30,204 bases of DNA from Ophiothrix spiculata. Taxonomy: Eukaryota; Echinodermata; Ophiuroidea; Amphilepidida; Ophiotrichidae. The translations under genes and the position numbers were made by a program. Shown here piece after piece: positions 20,322-30,204 of the stretch. Where the stretch lies: NCBI GenBank assembly GCA_000969725.1, contig JXSR01S005825.1; one strand, given 5' to 3'. Numbering within the stretch: position 1 is the stretch's first letter; the number at the start of each line of letters is the position of its first letter. Below the pieces are notes generated by a model. The model searched no databases and was not told the origin of the DNA. It saw only the letters and a program-made list of their open reading frames with translations.

Positions 20322-20719
20322 TAAGTATCAAACCAATATAAGATGTGAATTAAATGTATATATCGAAGGAAAGGTTGGTCTTGCTTGAACAGATTTTGAA
20401 GTTTAACTGCTTAGGTCACGATGTCTGTTATTAGCTTAATGAGTTGACATATAGCAAACCAGGCTTTTATAATATTGGTTGGGACGGATTGGACTTTTCT
20501 TTCAAATGACAAAAGAAAAGACGCGTAATCTGTTACTCACCGTTTAACATTTAGTTCTGACAATTTACTCATATTTCACTGAATATACAACAATCTTTTC
20601 TTTCTATTCCTATGTTACTGTTGCAGATAAAGAAAAACATCACTTTTTCGTACATTTTTGTATTATATCATTGGTAGAAAACTGTAAATCATATAATTGG
20701 ATTTACTTTTGATAAAGCA

Positions 20720-20940
20720 ACATTTACTGGCTGATCAATTCTCATAAAACTCGCATTATTCACTGTAGTTTACACTAAGCAATCTCATACAATGTGGTGT
20801 TTGAATAGCTCTCTAACGAAGTTTGACATATCACATTATACATGTTTTGTTTACTAAGTGTAAAAAATGAGGAAGATGATTGATAAGACCGTTAATGACT
20901 AATGGGAACTTAATATGAAAAAAATGTTCTGTATTCGAAT
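20720..20940 (+). repeat. TAATGG repeat family (B type), copy 2
   Basis: Partner of 16180-16400 with high identity around ccgttaatgactaatggga, then acttaatatg. Similarity fades left of about 20720. Confidence 0.7.
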
Positions 20941-21479
20941 CTTATTTACTTTTTTCGTTCCTGTCTGGCTCTTTACATAATCGTTTTACATTATTTTAGG
21001 AGTGTTAAATATCCATAATCCAAAATATTTGAACAATCCTTATGAAGCAAAACATTCAAGATGTGTTTAAGTCATGTGAGTTTAGGAATTATTTATGCAC
21101 ATTCTTGAAGGTTATTTTGTTACTTGTTGGTACCAAACAATGAATGAAGTTGCAAAAAACGCCGTTTATCTCTCACGCCTTACTAAACATGTTTTAACAT
21201 AATCATATCGTTTAGGATAGACTTACACCGCCTATGAAAAGTTGTTAAATTTATTTTGCTCTCTAGGCCATTTAACATCCATGAATGATCCTTCTGCCTT
21301 CAAACATTTATCTGTCCCCTACATGTAGAACACACATTAATTTTTCCTCTCAGTATGGAAGTGCGGTCATTACATTTTACGTATTTACAAAACATGTATT
21401 TGTATTTAATTACAAATGTGCATGCTATTTTTCGACATCTTTAGTTGTGCTAAAACTATTGTTTTGCACATGGTATAAA

Positions 21480-21700
21480 ATTGATTTTCTAACCAAACTT
21501 GACGCTTTTCATTATCAGTGTTTGTTTTACAAGAACTAAGTATAGTTTCTTGAAAAACTATTAAACGCTAATGGGAACCTGGTGACAAAGAATGGCACAC
21601 TAAAAAATCTTATTTAATTTATTTATAGACTGCAACATATCAGCCTCATATATCGTGCTTAATGGAAAGCAAAGTAAGGTGTCTTGTATAACAAACACAT
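21480..21700 (+). repeat. TAATGG repeat family (A type), copy 4
   Basis: Cores cgctaatgggaacc (21566) and gtgcttaatggaaagc (about 21655), again 88 bp apart as in copy 3. Confidence 0.7.
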
Positions 21701-21973
21701 CTAAGTGGATAACAAAGCACTTCCAAATTTTAAAGAAAAAGCAGTTTCAAACCTAATTATAGTTGTTTTGTTATTTCTTGAATATACCTTATGTTACATA
21801 ACTGTTAAGCGAAGTATGTCTGTCCGTATGCACATTCTTTAAAGTGCAACTCTTAGGACCTTATTGGAAATCAGCCTGAAGCAGGGCTAAATGAGTTATC
21901 CTGGTTTTTACTCAACTTAATTGTGTTTAACAAACCCACTTTGTATGTATCATAAATCAATTTACTTTAAACT

Positions 21974-22000
21974 GTGTTTTATATATATATATGTGTATAT
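21974..22000. repeat. (TA)n microsatellite
   Basis: Short run of tatatatatatatgtgtatat, interrupted. Confidence 0.6.
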
Positions 22001-22638
22001 TGTCAGGTTGAATTGAACCAAATAAAGTCAATCAATCAGCAAAACTACACGCTGGATGAGTGTGTAATTTGATTTTGGTGACATTAAAAGTATTAAACGT
22101 ATAAATTTGCATGCTGAAATTCGAAAATGACAGTTATGTGGCTCCATTACAGATAAAAATACCTTGACTTTGGTAGAATACTTAATACATATTGCATGTT
22201 TTCTGTCTTTAATTATTGTCAATGGAATCTATTCATTATTCCGCCTTGGATCTCTTAAAGCGATGAGGAGTATCATTGCAAAAAGATCCAACCATGAAAG
22301 CATGCAAAATCAGATATTAAGAGACTGAACTAGGCTTGGGTTTCCATGGTGAAGTATTTCCGAGAAGTAAATCATGTGTTTCACTTGCATATAAATTGCA
22401 TGTAAGCTTACATCCTTTTGTATTCTCATCAAGTCAGTAGACACCGTTAAAGTGATTGAATGTGCTTAAGATTTGTAAGCTATGTTTCTCTCTATTTGGT
22501 AAACGCCGTTTTAATGAATATTATTCTTCATCGACAATTGACTGATTAGATTTAATACGCTAAGAAAACACATTAATTACACCAACATAACTGTATGTGA
22601 ATATATACATTAATATGTTTCAAACGCTGTTTATATAA

Positions 22639-22676
22639 TGAATAAAGTATGTTTTATGAATAAAGTTTGTTTTATG
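22639..22676. repeat. Two-unit tandem repeat next to M4 copy 2
   Basis: atgaataaagtntgtttt occurs twice in a row, ending a few bases before the M4 element at 22680. Confidence 0.6.
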
Positions 22677-22679
22677 ATT

Positions 22680-23098
22680 GCTATTTGTGACCGTCCACCC
22701 CAAAACAGCAGTACATGCAAGCTCTTGTCATTTTCACTTTTTAATTATTTGCAAAGACCATGATTTAAGGATTAAAATGACACCTTAATGAACTTCACAC
22801 GATTTCCAGAAGTCAAGTTATGCTCCGTCAAAGGTTGTCAAGGAGTAAAACGTATAACTGAGATAAACGCGTTCAAAGATAAGGAAGTCCTATATTTTCT
22901 GTTGATCGTCTTAAGAATATGCAAATTTATTTCACATTTCCTACCATTTTCTTGAAATGAAACTTTGCTGGTATTTTGTAGAAAGCACTAGGATTGTGAA
23001 TCAATTTCGGCAAATCACGACCTTGACATGTATTGTCACCTGTAGCGCAAAATGAAGTTTCTGGCATTTACTGCTCATACGGGCTGGACGGTCACATT
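22680..23098 (+). mobile_element. M4 inverted-repeat element, copy 2
   Basis: Full-length partner of 15509-15922 with both inverted ends; it carries an extra segment (atttccagaagtcaagtta) and lacks ctgtcaaaaaa relative to copy 1. Confidence 0.8.
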
Positions 23099-23601
23099 TA
23101 TTACACAATCAATTATGAATCTTTATTTGCATCAGTGATTGTTGGATTGTGTTTAATGGGAATTAGACAAGTTCAGCATCATCCCAAAACTTCTTTTCCA
23201 GACATTTCAGAATGTTTATATCATTTGAAATGTTAGTGAAACATGCAAGGTTTCATTGCCAAATTCAACCCCTAAAATGTCAAAATATTTAGATTTACTT
23301 TCATTGTTTAATTAACATTATCGACAACGATAAATGGTGGCCCTAGAGTTTAAATTTGCAGATTTGGGATGTCTTTGAATTACGTCTAAAATACTTTATT
23401 TATAAATTCAGTTGAAGCTTACTGTTTAAATATTATGTTGACGCAGAAATAGCCCCAAGAGAGTTTATGGATAAAATGGACTCTTTTTTAGTTAAAATGA
23501 AAATTGGTGAAATATTCACTAGAAAACACAACCTCAACTAATATGGGTTTTTTTTCTATACACTTCACACTTCATTATGTTATTCAACCTGAAGAAATAG
23601 C

Positions 23602-23853
23602 ATGATTGATGCCTGTAGCTATAATGTTATATATTATAAAAGAAAATATCAGGAGCTTCCCATCATGCCTTGCTTCAAATGGAATTTGTGTACAGAAAAT
23701 GAAACGTATAGTGAAAATGAAAATGAAACGTATAGTGCTAATTCCGTTGTTTCATCACCAATACCTTTCATTAAAACCTGTATAAAATATCCTAAGGCAT
23801 GGTGGGAAGGACCTGATTATCTTCTTTTATATAATATCATCTTAATGATGTAA
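23602..23853 (+). other. 83-codon ORF with internal duplication, possible retroelement relic
   Basis: An 18-bp unit gaaaatgaaacgtatagt occurs at 23695-23712 and 23719-23736 with a 6-bp spacer, so the duplication keeps frame and encodes ENETYS twice. The C-terminal part contains KAWWEGPDYLLL. WW-x-GP-(D/E)-(Y/F/W)-L-L is a familiar string in BEL/Pao-type polyproteins, between the RNase H and integrase regions, so a decayed retroelement fragment is possible. No other pol motif is seen. A good acceptor (aaaatatcag, ending 23652) lies inside the frame, so an exon starting GAGCTTCCC is an alternative. Low certainty. Confidence 0.3.
23657..23674 (+). promoter_or_regulatory. ZNF143/Staf-type SBS motif, second site
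   Basis: ttcccatcatgccttgct differs from the 10611-10628 site at two positions and from the degenerate consensus only at the last base. Confidence 0.25.
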
Positions 23854-23859
23854 ATGTTT

Positions 23860-24840
23860 CCTTGCTTGCAATAAACAGATTTTAGCCAGCGAGACCTGTC
23901 TTTTATTAATGCACAGCCCATGAATAATTTACCTTGTCTCTAAGCAAGTTTGCGGTAAACTCATTGACTTGACAATGCGGCAGTTCATTATACTCGAACG
24001 AGACGCATGTGCAACATGTGGTTGTACTACTTCTAGTCTACTTCTCTTCAATTAACAGCTTCATTCCGAACGTATTATAGTCTGATTTATGCAATATTGT
24101 ATTATATATAATTTCAATTAAAACTTGTTTTGCAAACCGAAAGACACCTAGCTTTATGCATGACAATTACAAAAATCAAGCGTATTGTTAGACATCCTAG
24201 GATCTGATCACATTCTCATCTTTAGGGATCAACCGGAAGTAATATATTTTATGTCAAATTAAAGCCCATATTTTGCTAGTTGTAAATCAAATGACTCACC
24301 TATAAATTCTTTATAGCTTTTGAGATATGTCCTAAATTGGTATAACTATTTTAAATTAGTTAAAAGTAAATTAATAAACAGTCATGTTGAAATAGGAGAC
24401 TACAACTTTAAGCCATTCTGTAGGTTGTATTAAAAAGTAAACAAAAAAAAATGAAATGAAAAATGAGAGTAGAGCGAGTTGGTTAAACTGCTCCAAAATT
24501 ATAAATGGAAACTTGTTTACACTTTGTGATCAAGATGTCTTGGATGTCAACGTCTTTGCATATATTGATGTTGCGTCTCGGTGTGCCAACTGAACAAACC
24601 TGGTTCGAAATGAAATGTCTAGACTTCACTTAAAGCAGCATGGACCGTTTCAATAATGTTATCTACATAAAATTCCATTGCTGCGTGCTTTTTATATGTA
24701 TATTTCGGGGGTTACCAAAAAGGTCTTGCAATGTACTACTTTTATGGCATTTTAAGGGTAAAGGGAATCCATCCGCTCAGGATAATGTGAATCCTAACTA
24801 TTTTTTAATCATGAAAAGATATATAGTTTTAACTGTCTTT
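23860..24840. other. Gene-free AT-rich stretch
   Basis: No supported exon. The ORF 24640-24876 runs into the tRNA-like relic and shows no domain. Confidence 0.45.
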
Positions 24841-24842
24841 GC

Positions 24843-24926
24843 AGGGACTCGGACAATGGATTATGGCAGGGGTTAGTCATGCATTACGAAGCGAGGGATC
24901 TACCGCTGAGCCATCAGGCAGCGTTG
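24843..24926 (-). pseudogene. tRNA-like relic or SINE head
   Basis: On the minus strand, tggctcagcggtaga fits the A box of tRNA promoters, and ttgtccgagtcccc-like tgtccgagtcc lies at B-box distance (9 of 11 consensus positions). A cctcgcttcgtaa segment occupies the anticodon-arm position. D- and anticodon-stem pairing is lost, so it is not a functional tRNA. A tRNA-derived SINE head is the most likely origin; no 3' SINE tail is evident. Confidence 0.45.
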
Positions 24927-24999
24927 AGTTCATGAATTAAAATCTAAAACATAAACATTAATTACTTTAATGCCGTACTTTTCTTTTGTTTACATAAAA

Positions 25000-26010
25000 A
25001 TTGCAATTTTTGTCTCATTGGAATGCTCAATTTGTAAGTAAATTATGCGAATGCGTATATCAGACAAAATGTAGATAATGTAGATTCTTGAAACAGGCAA
25101 TTCACAGCTCAAACAGGGCGAACTGAGAGTCGTAATTCACGTCCGGATTTTCGGGCAAAACAACGCGGGTTTGTTACATTATCATCCAAGATCAACTCAG
25201 CATATTTATAAAATATTGTTTGTAATTCAATAATAAGTATCATGCTTACAATCTGTCAAAATTAGACACCTGTCGAATTGTTCGAACATCATGAAATTAT
25301 GAGGTTTCGGCGGAAAAGAGTCAACTTTTTCGAAGTAGTCTTTAGGCGGCATTTGGACCTTGATAATGGACGTGAAATCACTAGTAAAGTTCCATGTATA
25401 AACTAGAGACTCTATTTATATGCTATGTACACCAAAAATTGTGATATTCTAATAGGTGTAGGTAGGTAAAAACTTGCAGTAAACATGACATTCAGCCGAG
25501 CAAGACGTTTTTAGGGACTGTAGCCTTAAAAACGAATTCCCTAATATACAACACAATACCCGTTCCACGCGGTGAATGAAATCGAAACGATTACTGCTTC
25601 TAAAGACTTGGGGGGGGGGGAAGAAGAACAAGAATGAAACAAAAATAGTTAAATTCAATTTCAAAAGCCAAATCTTGTAATTGTGGGACTGTTACAGATT
25701 AATTTTATGATATTTTTCAGATTAAATAATATCATTCGTGTATTTGACAATGCTGCTACCCCGCTACATGCAAATATGAAATGACACGCCATGTAAAACA
25801 TCATCGATCCCTTCAGTCTTCTTCCATAAACGCCATGTATTATAATAGAAAGTGTACCTTTAGTATGCAGCTTCCCCTTTCACATTGTGTTACCTTAGCA
25901 ATACACTTAGAGGCTAAGAATACTACATGTACCTTGTGAGAGAGGATGCAATACAGGTTTTGTCTTATTAAGGCTACTGTTCTGGGAGCGAGACAGCAAA
26001 ACGTCAAGTG
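25000..26010. other. Gene-free stretch
   Basis: No recognised exon. Contains a run of ten G (25611-25620) and a ttaggga/tccctaa inverted pair near 25510-25545. Confidence 0.45.
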
Positions 26011-26021
26011 TATTGCAAGTA

Positions 26022-26952
26022 CAGGGTGTCCCAATTAAAACGCAACGAACTTTGAACTTTTATTTTGAGAGAACCAAGCCCAATGGTAATCAAACGTTAT
26101 AATAATATTATAGAGTAGACCATTGGCTTTAACAGGATTTTTGATTTGTTTAATTTGGATCTCTGAATCAAAAGTTATTGCACATTTTGTAAAGACCAAA
26201 AAAATATTGATGGTCTGATTTGTTAATCTGTAAAATTTCACCTCTGGTGACGTCATGGGGCACACGTTGGATGGAAATTGCTAAAAACATCACATGATTA
26301 AGAGAAGCATCCCTTGAACCCATTCCATGACATAAGGAGTCAATTTGATGATTATCTGCTGATATTAAGCACGTTATGCCTCTGGTTTAGTCAACCTGTT
26401 GCGTCCCCTTGACGGGCCAGATGAATCATGAATTCTAAAACTCCTTGTCTTCAGTTTTCTTCAGTGATTTCGTTTAAGGACTTATTATTGATTGACACCT
26501 TTTATTAGAACCTTATTTTTTTAATCTTTTGGAAAAATTGTATCCAAAAGTACCCGATTTTCGGATCAGAGTCAAGGAATATGAGAGTATCATGAAGATT
26601 GAACATTTTGACCTAAAAATGAACTTAAAATGTCACTTAATGTAAGGTACAGGTCAGGTAAGATTGGTTTGAATTGATTCTGCGCCAGTTGCTTGAAGAA
26701 TTCGCTTCATTTCAAGTTTGCATTTCTTTAGCTGGAAGTTTAAACTTACAAATCGGACCAAAGTTGATTTAAAGGGCTTTCTTAAATTCTTCATATCTTT
26801 GGACTGGAGTGGTAAAATAAAACGGGACAAAAAGCATGTTATAGAGTAATTACTCTACTTTTAAAAAAACATATATTACCATGATTGAATCTTTTTGCAA
26901 CAATTTTTTAATATTTTTTATTTGCTCGCTGCATTAATATTGGGACAAGCTG
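26022..26952. mobile_element. TA-flanked non-autonomous DNA transposon, 931 bp
   Basis: Left end CAGGGTGTCCCAATTAAAACGC and right end, reversed, CAGCTTGTCCCAATATTAATGC are alike over about 23 bp. TA flanks both sides (26020-26021 and 26953-26954). This fits Tc1/mariner-type insertion. The interior holds only a 76-codon minus ORF without recognisable transposase motifs. The right inverted repeat has drifted, so this is an older copy than the one at 8841. Confidence 0.65.
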
Positions 26953-27436
26953 TATTTGCCTACATGTCTGATTGTCACAATTTTTGGCTTTGATATGTTG
27001 GAATAGAGTCTCTGGGTTATTACTGCATGTCATAATTCAATTTTCAAATATTATATTACTTTACTTTAACGTGGTATTTCGAGTTTAATGAAACGCTACG
27101 GGACTTCTTGTCTGCTCATGCGAATATGGTGACTAAATGGTGCTGTGAGTGCGACATGACGTCACGTACAAACTCAAGAAGTACAGAATGTACCCGATGA
27201 TGAATGACAAATTTAAACTTCTGTGTAAGCTTTAAACCAGAAAATGTTGCTAATCGCCTGGTACGTCCTGCACCGCATGCTGAGAAAAATCGATGATTGT
27301 AAGGCCTCCATAGCAATGACGAATTATCACTCAGTATTGCTCATGAATATTAGACACAGCTGAAATACCCCCGTTTTGCCTCTTAAATAACTAAAAAAGA
27401 TGCGCGTTTTGAATGACAAGATTGAGAAGAATCTTT

Positions 27437-27890
27437 ATGCAAATGAACAGCAGAGCTACTTGGCAGAAATACTTCAAGCCAGAATGAGTAAAAGTCAAGT
27501 ATTTTACAGGTATCTTGTCAACCAATTGGCCTGTTTATTAAATCATATTTGTTAATTCTTCAATGTCATTGTTAATCGATTACGGGAACCAGTTTAAACG
27601 TGATGTGGTTGATAAGGTTCCCTACTCAGATACTGTGATTGATAATTCAAACAAGAAGTTAAGACAAAATGAAGTTGTTTACTTGTTGCTGAATATTACT
27701 GATATGAAATTGGACACGAGTCATATTTAAGTGCATTGACAGTAATTTCTTACAAAAACTGCAGCTACTTTTACCAGTTGGCAATGAATAAAGTTTCATA
27801 ATCTGTCTTATTTTTTAGGACATAGATGAAAGACAGATAAACATTGACTACTAAATGCTTATTATGCCCTACAAAGTAAAAACGCAGTAT
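27437..27890 (+). repeat. Micro-ORF family unit, copy 3
   Basis: Same order as copy 2: ATGCAAAT (27437-27444), gagctacttgg, aaatacttcaa, ttacAG|gtatcttgtcaacc (block starts 27510), ATG at 27563 opening a 55-codon frame to 27730 that starts MSLLIDYGNQFKRDVVDKV, then the stem-loop. Against copy 1, conserved residues are often encoded by codons differing at the third base (leucine 3, isoleucine 5, asparagine 9, phenylalanine 11, aspartate 23, threonine 24), which hints at coding constraint. The product is unknown. Confidence 0.45.
27802..27837 (+). other. Stem-loop with compensatory change, copy 3
   Basis: TCTGTCTT pairs with AAGACAGA; copy 2 has TCTGTCCT/AGGACAGA at the same place. The loop here is about 20 nt. 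Confidence 0.5.
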
Positions 27891-27980
27891 GTGCATTTTT
27901 ATAAAACATAATAGAAATTTCGTCTGAAAAAAAAAACACTTTAAGTACACAGTCATGTCAGTTTAATTCTCCATTTTTAG

Positions 27981-28113
27981 GGGCCGCTTCAAAATTCATC
28001 AGGTGGTTGTCTGTCGGTTCTGCCCGGTTTTGTGCGGTTTGTTGGCTTTTGCTTATTCCGGCTGAAACGTCCAGAACCGACGGGCAACCTCCGGTTGAGT
28101 TTTGAAGCGTCCC
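27981..28113. mobile_element. GC-rich short MITE M3, copy 2
   Basis: Ends gggccgcttcaaaattca and, reversed, gggacgcttcaaaactcaacc. Flanked by ttag on both sides (27977-27980 and 28114-28117), so a 4-bp (or TTA plus G) duplication. It interrupts the segment between the copy 3 stem-loop and repeat block S. Confidence 0.8.
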
Positions 28114-28577
28114 TTAGTTGAAATTGCATTTAAACTTATTTAATCAACTAACATGGTTATGCATTAACATAATGCAAATACGTTTATGAGTCTTCTTGGA
28201 TATGTTATTATTATATGCGTCATCGTAAAAGTTATGAAAGTTATGATATTGCAGAATTAAATACTATATTTCTATAACATAAAATAAACAGAGAAAGAAA
28301 ACATTGGATATACCTTATTTGCAGGCATATCAGTTGCTGCAGACGGAAATAAAAATAGTATTTTGAAATATATATGTTTCTAAATGATCATATAAGTTTA
28401 TCAATTTGAAAATAAACAATTTTAAAACATTTTCTAAAAACAAAATTGGGCAGAGAAAACGATCGAATTCAACTGATGAAACATAATCTGTTAACTGATA
28501 TGTCTATACTCTGAATGGGTAGGCTATGAAATATACAATATCGATTGTATAAACTATTCATGATTAAAAATTGATAT

Positions 28578-28798
28578 AGCATGCATCTATTGGCACTTTG
28601 TAACATAAAACTGTGTGTTGGGTTACTTTTCAGAGAAAATAAATCAAAATATATAGAATTTATTTCCTCCAGAAAATATAAATTTTCAAGTACAAGCAAC
28701 ATTTAAAGCAGCACGTATCTGCCTCTCCATATTAGCTCTATTAGTAATCATATTCTTATTAATTTTGCCTGAATGCTAGATTGAATTAACTATAACTT
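28578..28798 (+). repeat. Repeat block S, right copy
   Basis: Diverged partner of 1309-1546. It lies between micro-ORF unit 3 and the right copy of R1. Confidence 0.6.
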
Positions 28799-28868
28799 AG
28801 CTAATATGACCAAACTATATATAATGATACCATTGTAATAATTAAAAAAATGAATTGTTTGATGATTT

Positions 28869-28899
28869 GATTGACACATCACATGATTGACACATCACA
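28869..28899. repeat. Two-unit 16-bp tandem repeat
   Basis: gattgacacatcacat occurs twice head to tail, the second unit lacking its last base. Confidence 0.8.
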
Positions 28900-29049
28900 A
28901 CTATTTTTGTAGTTGTTTGATTTTCATGAGCCGGTAGCAAATCTAAATCATATCATAAAACATGTGTAAACATATTTTCTGTAATATTAGTTTTACATCA
29001 AATAAATTAAATAACAAATACTTTATTTTTTAGTAAAAATTATATTAAA

Positions 29050-30204
29050 AAAAGGATATTACATACTTTTACGTTTTTACTTAATTATTGTTTGTGTGGG
29101 TAGAAATCTCTTGCAAATATCATCGTAAGTCCAAATAAATGGGACTTTTTTCCAAAAGGAATATTTAAAAGAGATTGGTTCCATGCAACCCTCACTAATG
29201 AATTTGCCACCGAAAAATCACTTACAAGTGAGCATGTAAACTTACTACTTAAAGAACGTAGATGTAAATACAAAGCAACCTACGTACTTGTGTTAACTTT
29301 AGACAAAACCGTCAATGTTGTTGTTATTTTTACAAGGACATGGGTAAACGGGACAATTTGTATACTCTAACATATTCTTCGACTACCAAATACTTAGTAA
29401 AAAGTAAATATGAATAAACAAGAATGTTGAATATATTTACTACTTATGTAGACATGTAATGCGTAATGTAAATCTAGCTAGTTCTACGTTTACTTTTAGA
29501 AGCGATTATAAGTTTTAAAACTTTTGAATTTTACATAGACACTTGAGTTTTTAGTTATCTTATCAATCATTGTGTTTTTTTACTTAAATCGTGTTGTTGA
29601 ATTCTTCAATGTCACTCTTAATCGGTTACATGAATCAGTTCAAATCGGAGAAGGTTGATAAGGTTCCGTACTCAGACATGGTGATAAATGATTTCATCAA
29701 CTCGCTAGAATGAAACGGCGGTTTATGTTAACTTGTTGCTGACGCGCACATAAATTTGTTTGATATTGTGTAAAATTAAAGAGGGTTTTTTATTTATTTT
29801 TTATGCTGCTACCAGTTGTTAATAGGTGAACGATAAGTATTTTATAGTCTCTCTTATTCTGTAAAACAGATTTTATTTTTTGTTGAATAAAAAAATCGAT
29901 AATATTATATACGATATTTATAAAACAAACTAGTATTGTTGCCATGTGTTTTGGATAAAACTTAATTGAAACTTTTCTCCTTATTATTGTGGTTACTCTT
30001 TAAGATAAAGCAAGGCTCTTCAGTTGACTCCTCAAGAGCATTGTATTCGATGTGTAACCATACTGCCTATAAAATGATGTTTTATTGAAATTTCATAAAC
30101 AGTAAAATGTCAAGGGAAATTATTTTGGTTAAAAAACATTAAGTTGATTTGAAGACAGGAAGTTATTTCAAATTCAATGTAAACATTCATTATTATCGTT
30201 TACT
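29050..30204 (+). repeat. Long direct repeat R1, right copy (runs off window)
   Basis: Partner of 8-1200. It is missing the segment around 838-870 of the left copy and has small indels elsewhere. Confidence 0.9.
29555..29713 (+). other. Candidate small exon / micro-ORF, family copy 4
   Basis: Starts after AG at 29553-29554 (gtttttAG|ttatcttatcaatc). The ATG at 29609, 54 bp in, opens the same 34-codon frame as copy 1, ending at the same TGA. It carries proline where copy 1 has serine at residue 20, as copy 3 does. The stem-loop equivalent is at 29848-29870. Confidence 0.3.

Noticed and set aside
18711-27164. Three perfect TGACGTCA sites (near 18711, 26248, 27158)
   Set aside because: One lies inside a transposon and none is near a supported gene, so a cAMP-response role is not supported.
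28325-28383. Possible terminal exon after ttatttgcag, reading ISVAADGNKNSILKYICF then stop, phase compatible
   Set aside because: Would need a 17-kb intron and has no homology support; kept only as a note.
1-30204. CRISPR arrays, rRNA, intact tRNAs, prokaryotic operons
   Set aside because: No regularly spaced identical repeats, no rRNA-like blocks and no tRNA with intact stems were seen.

Overview
This window looks like an AT-rich, intron-bearing metazoan chromosome segment, probably an invertebrate (a mollusc-like genome would fit, but this is a guess). The reasons are GT-AG-bounded exon-like islands, a decayed non-LTR retrotransposon with CR1/L2-style motifs, many short non-autonomous DNA transposons with target-site duplications, a tRNA-derived relic and a run of assembly Ns. 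No prokaryotic features (operons, Shine-Dalgarno sites, dense ORFs) are present. Almost all ATG-to-stop ORFs are short chance readings of AT-rich DNA.

The best protein-coding evidence is two plus-strand exon-like segments, 10170-10266 and 11359-11434. Both are bounded by good acceptor and donor sites, open in one frame and matched in phase (0/0). They are probably internal exons of one gene whose other exons I could not place; I do not recognise the protein. The intron between them holds a GC-rich 133-bp MITE and a cluster of perfect hairpins.

The outer parts of the window form a degenerate duplicated locus. Positions 1-1200 recur in direct orientation at 29050-30204. Four copies (about 499, 4685, 27510 and 29555) share a block that begins right after an AG, carries an ATG 50-54 bp later opening a related short reading frame (MS-L-L...), and is followed by a stem-loop. 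An Oct-like ATGCAAAT occurs at the same place upstream of two copies. This is the most novel-looking signal: either a small-exon gene family or a repeat that captured one.

By region: 1.5-2.5 kb holds a TTAA-flanked MITE and a TAA-flanked Harbinger-like MITE; 5.2-7.8 kb holds a small foldback, a MITE, a duplicated 300-bp block, a reverse-transcriptase relic (minus strand) and a 420-bp foldback; 8.84-9.87 kb is a TA-flanked mariner-like element with 190-bp terminal inverted repeats; 10.1-11.4 kb is the exon pair; 8.5-21.7 kb carries six copies of a repeat centred on TAATGRCTAATGGRA, with three copies of a roughly 410-bp inverted-repeat element at 12.2, 15.5 and 22.7 kb. An assembly gap at 17231-17280 is flanked by an identical 94-bp direct repeat. 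20.2 kb has an 8-bp-unit tandem array; 23.6 kb an ORF with an internal in-frame duplication; 24.85 kb a tRNA-like relic; 26.0-26.95 kb another TA-flanked element; 27.98 kb the second copy of the GC-rich MITE.
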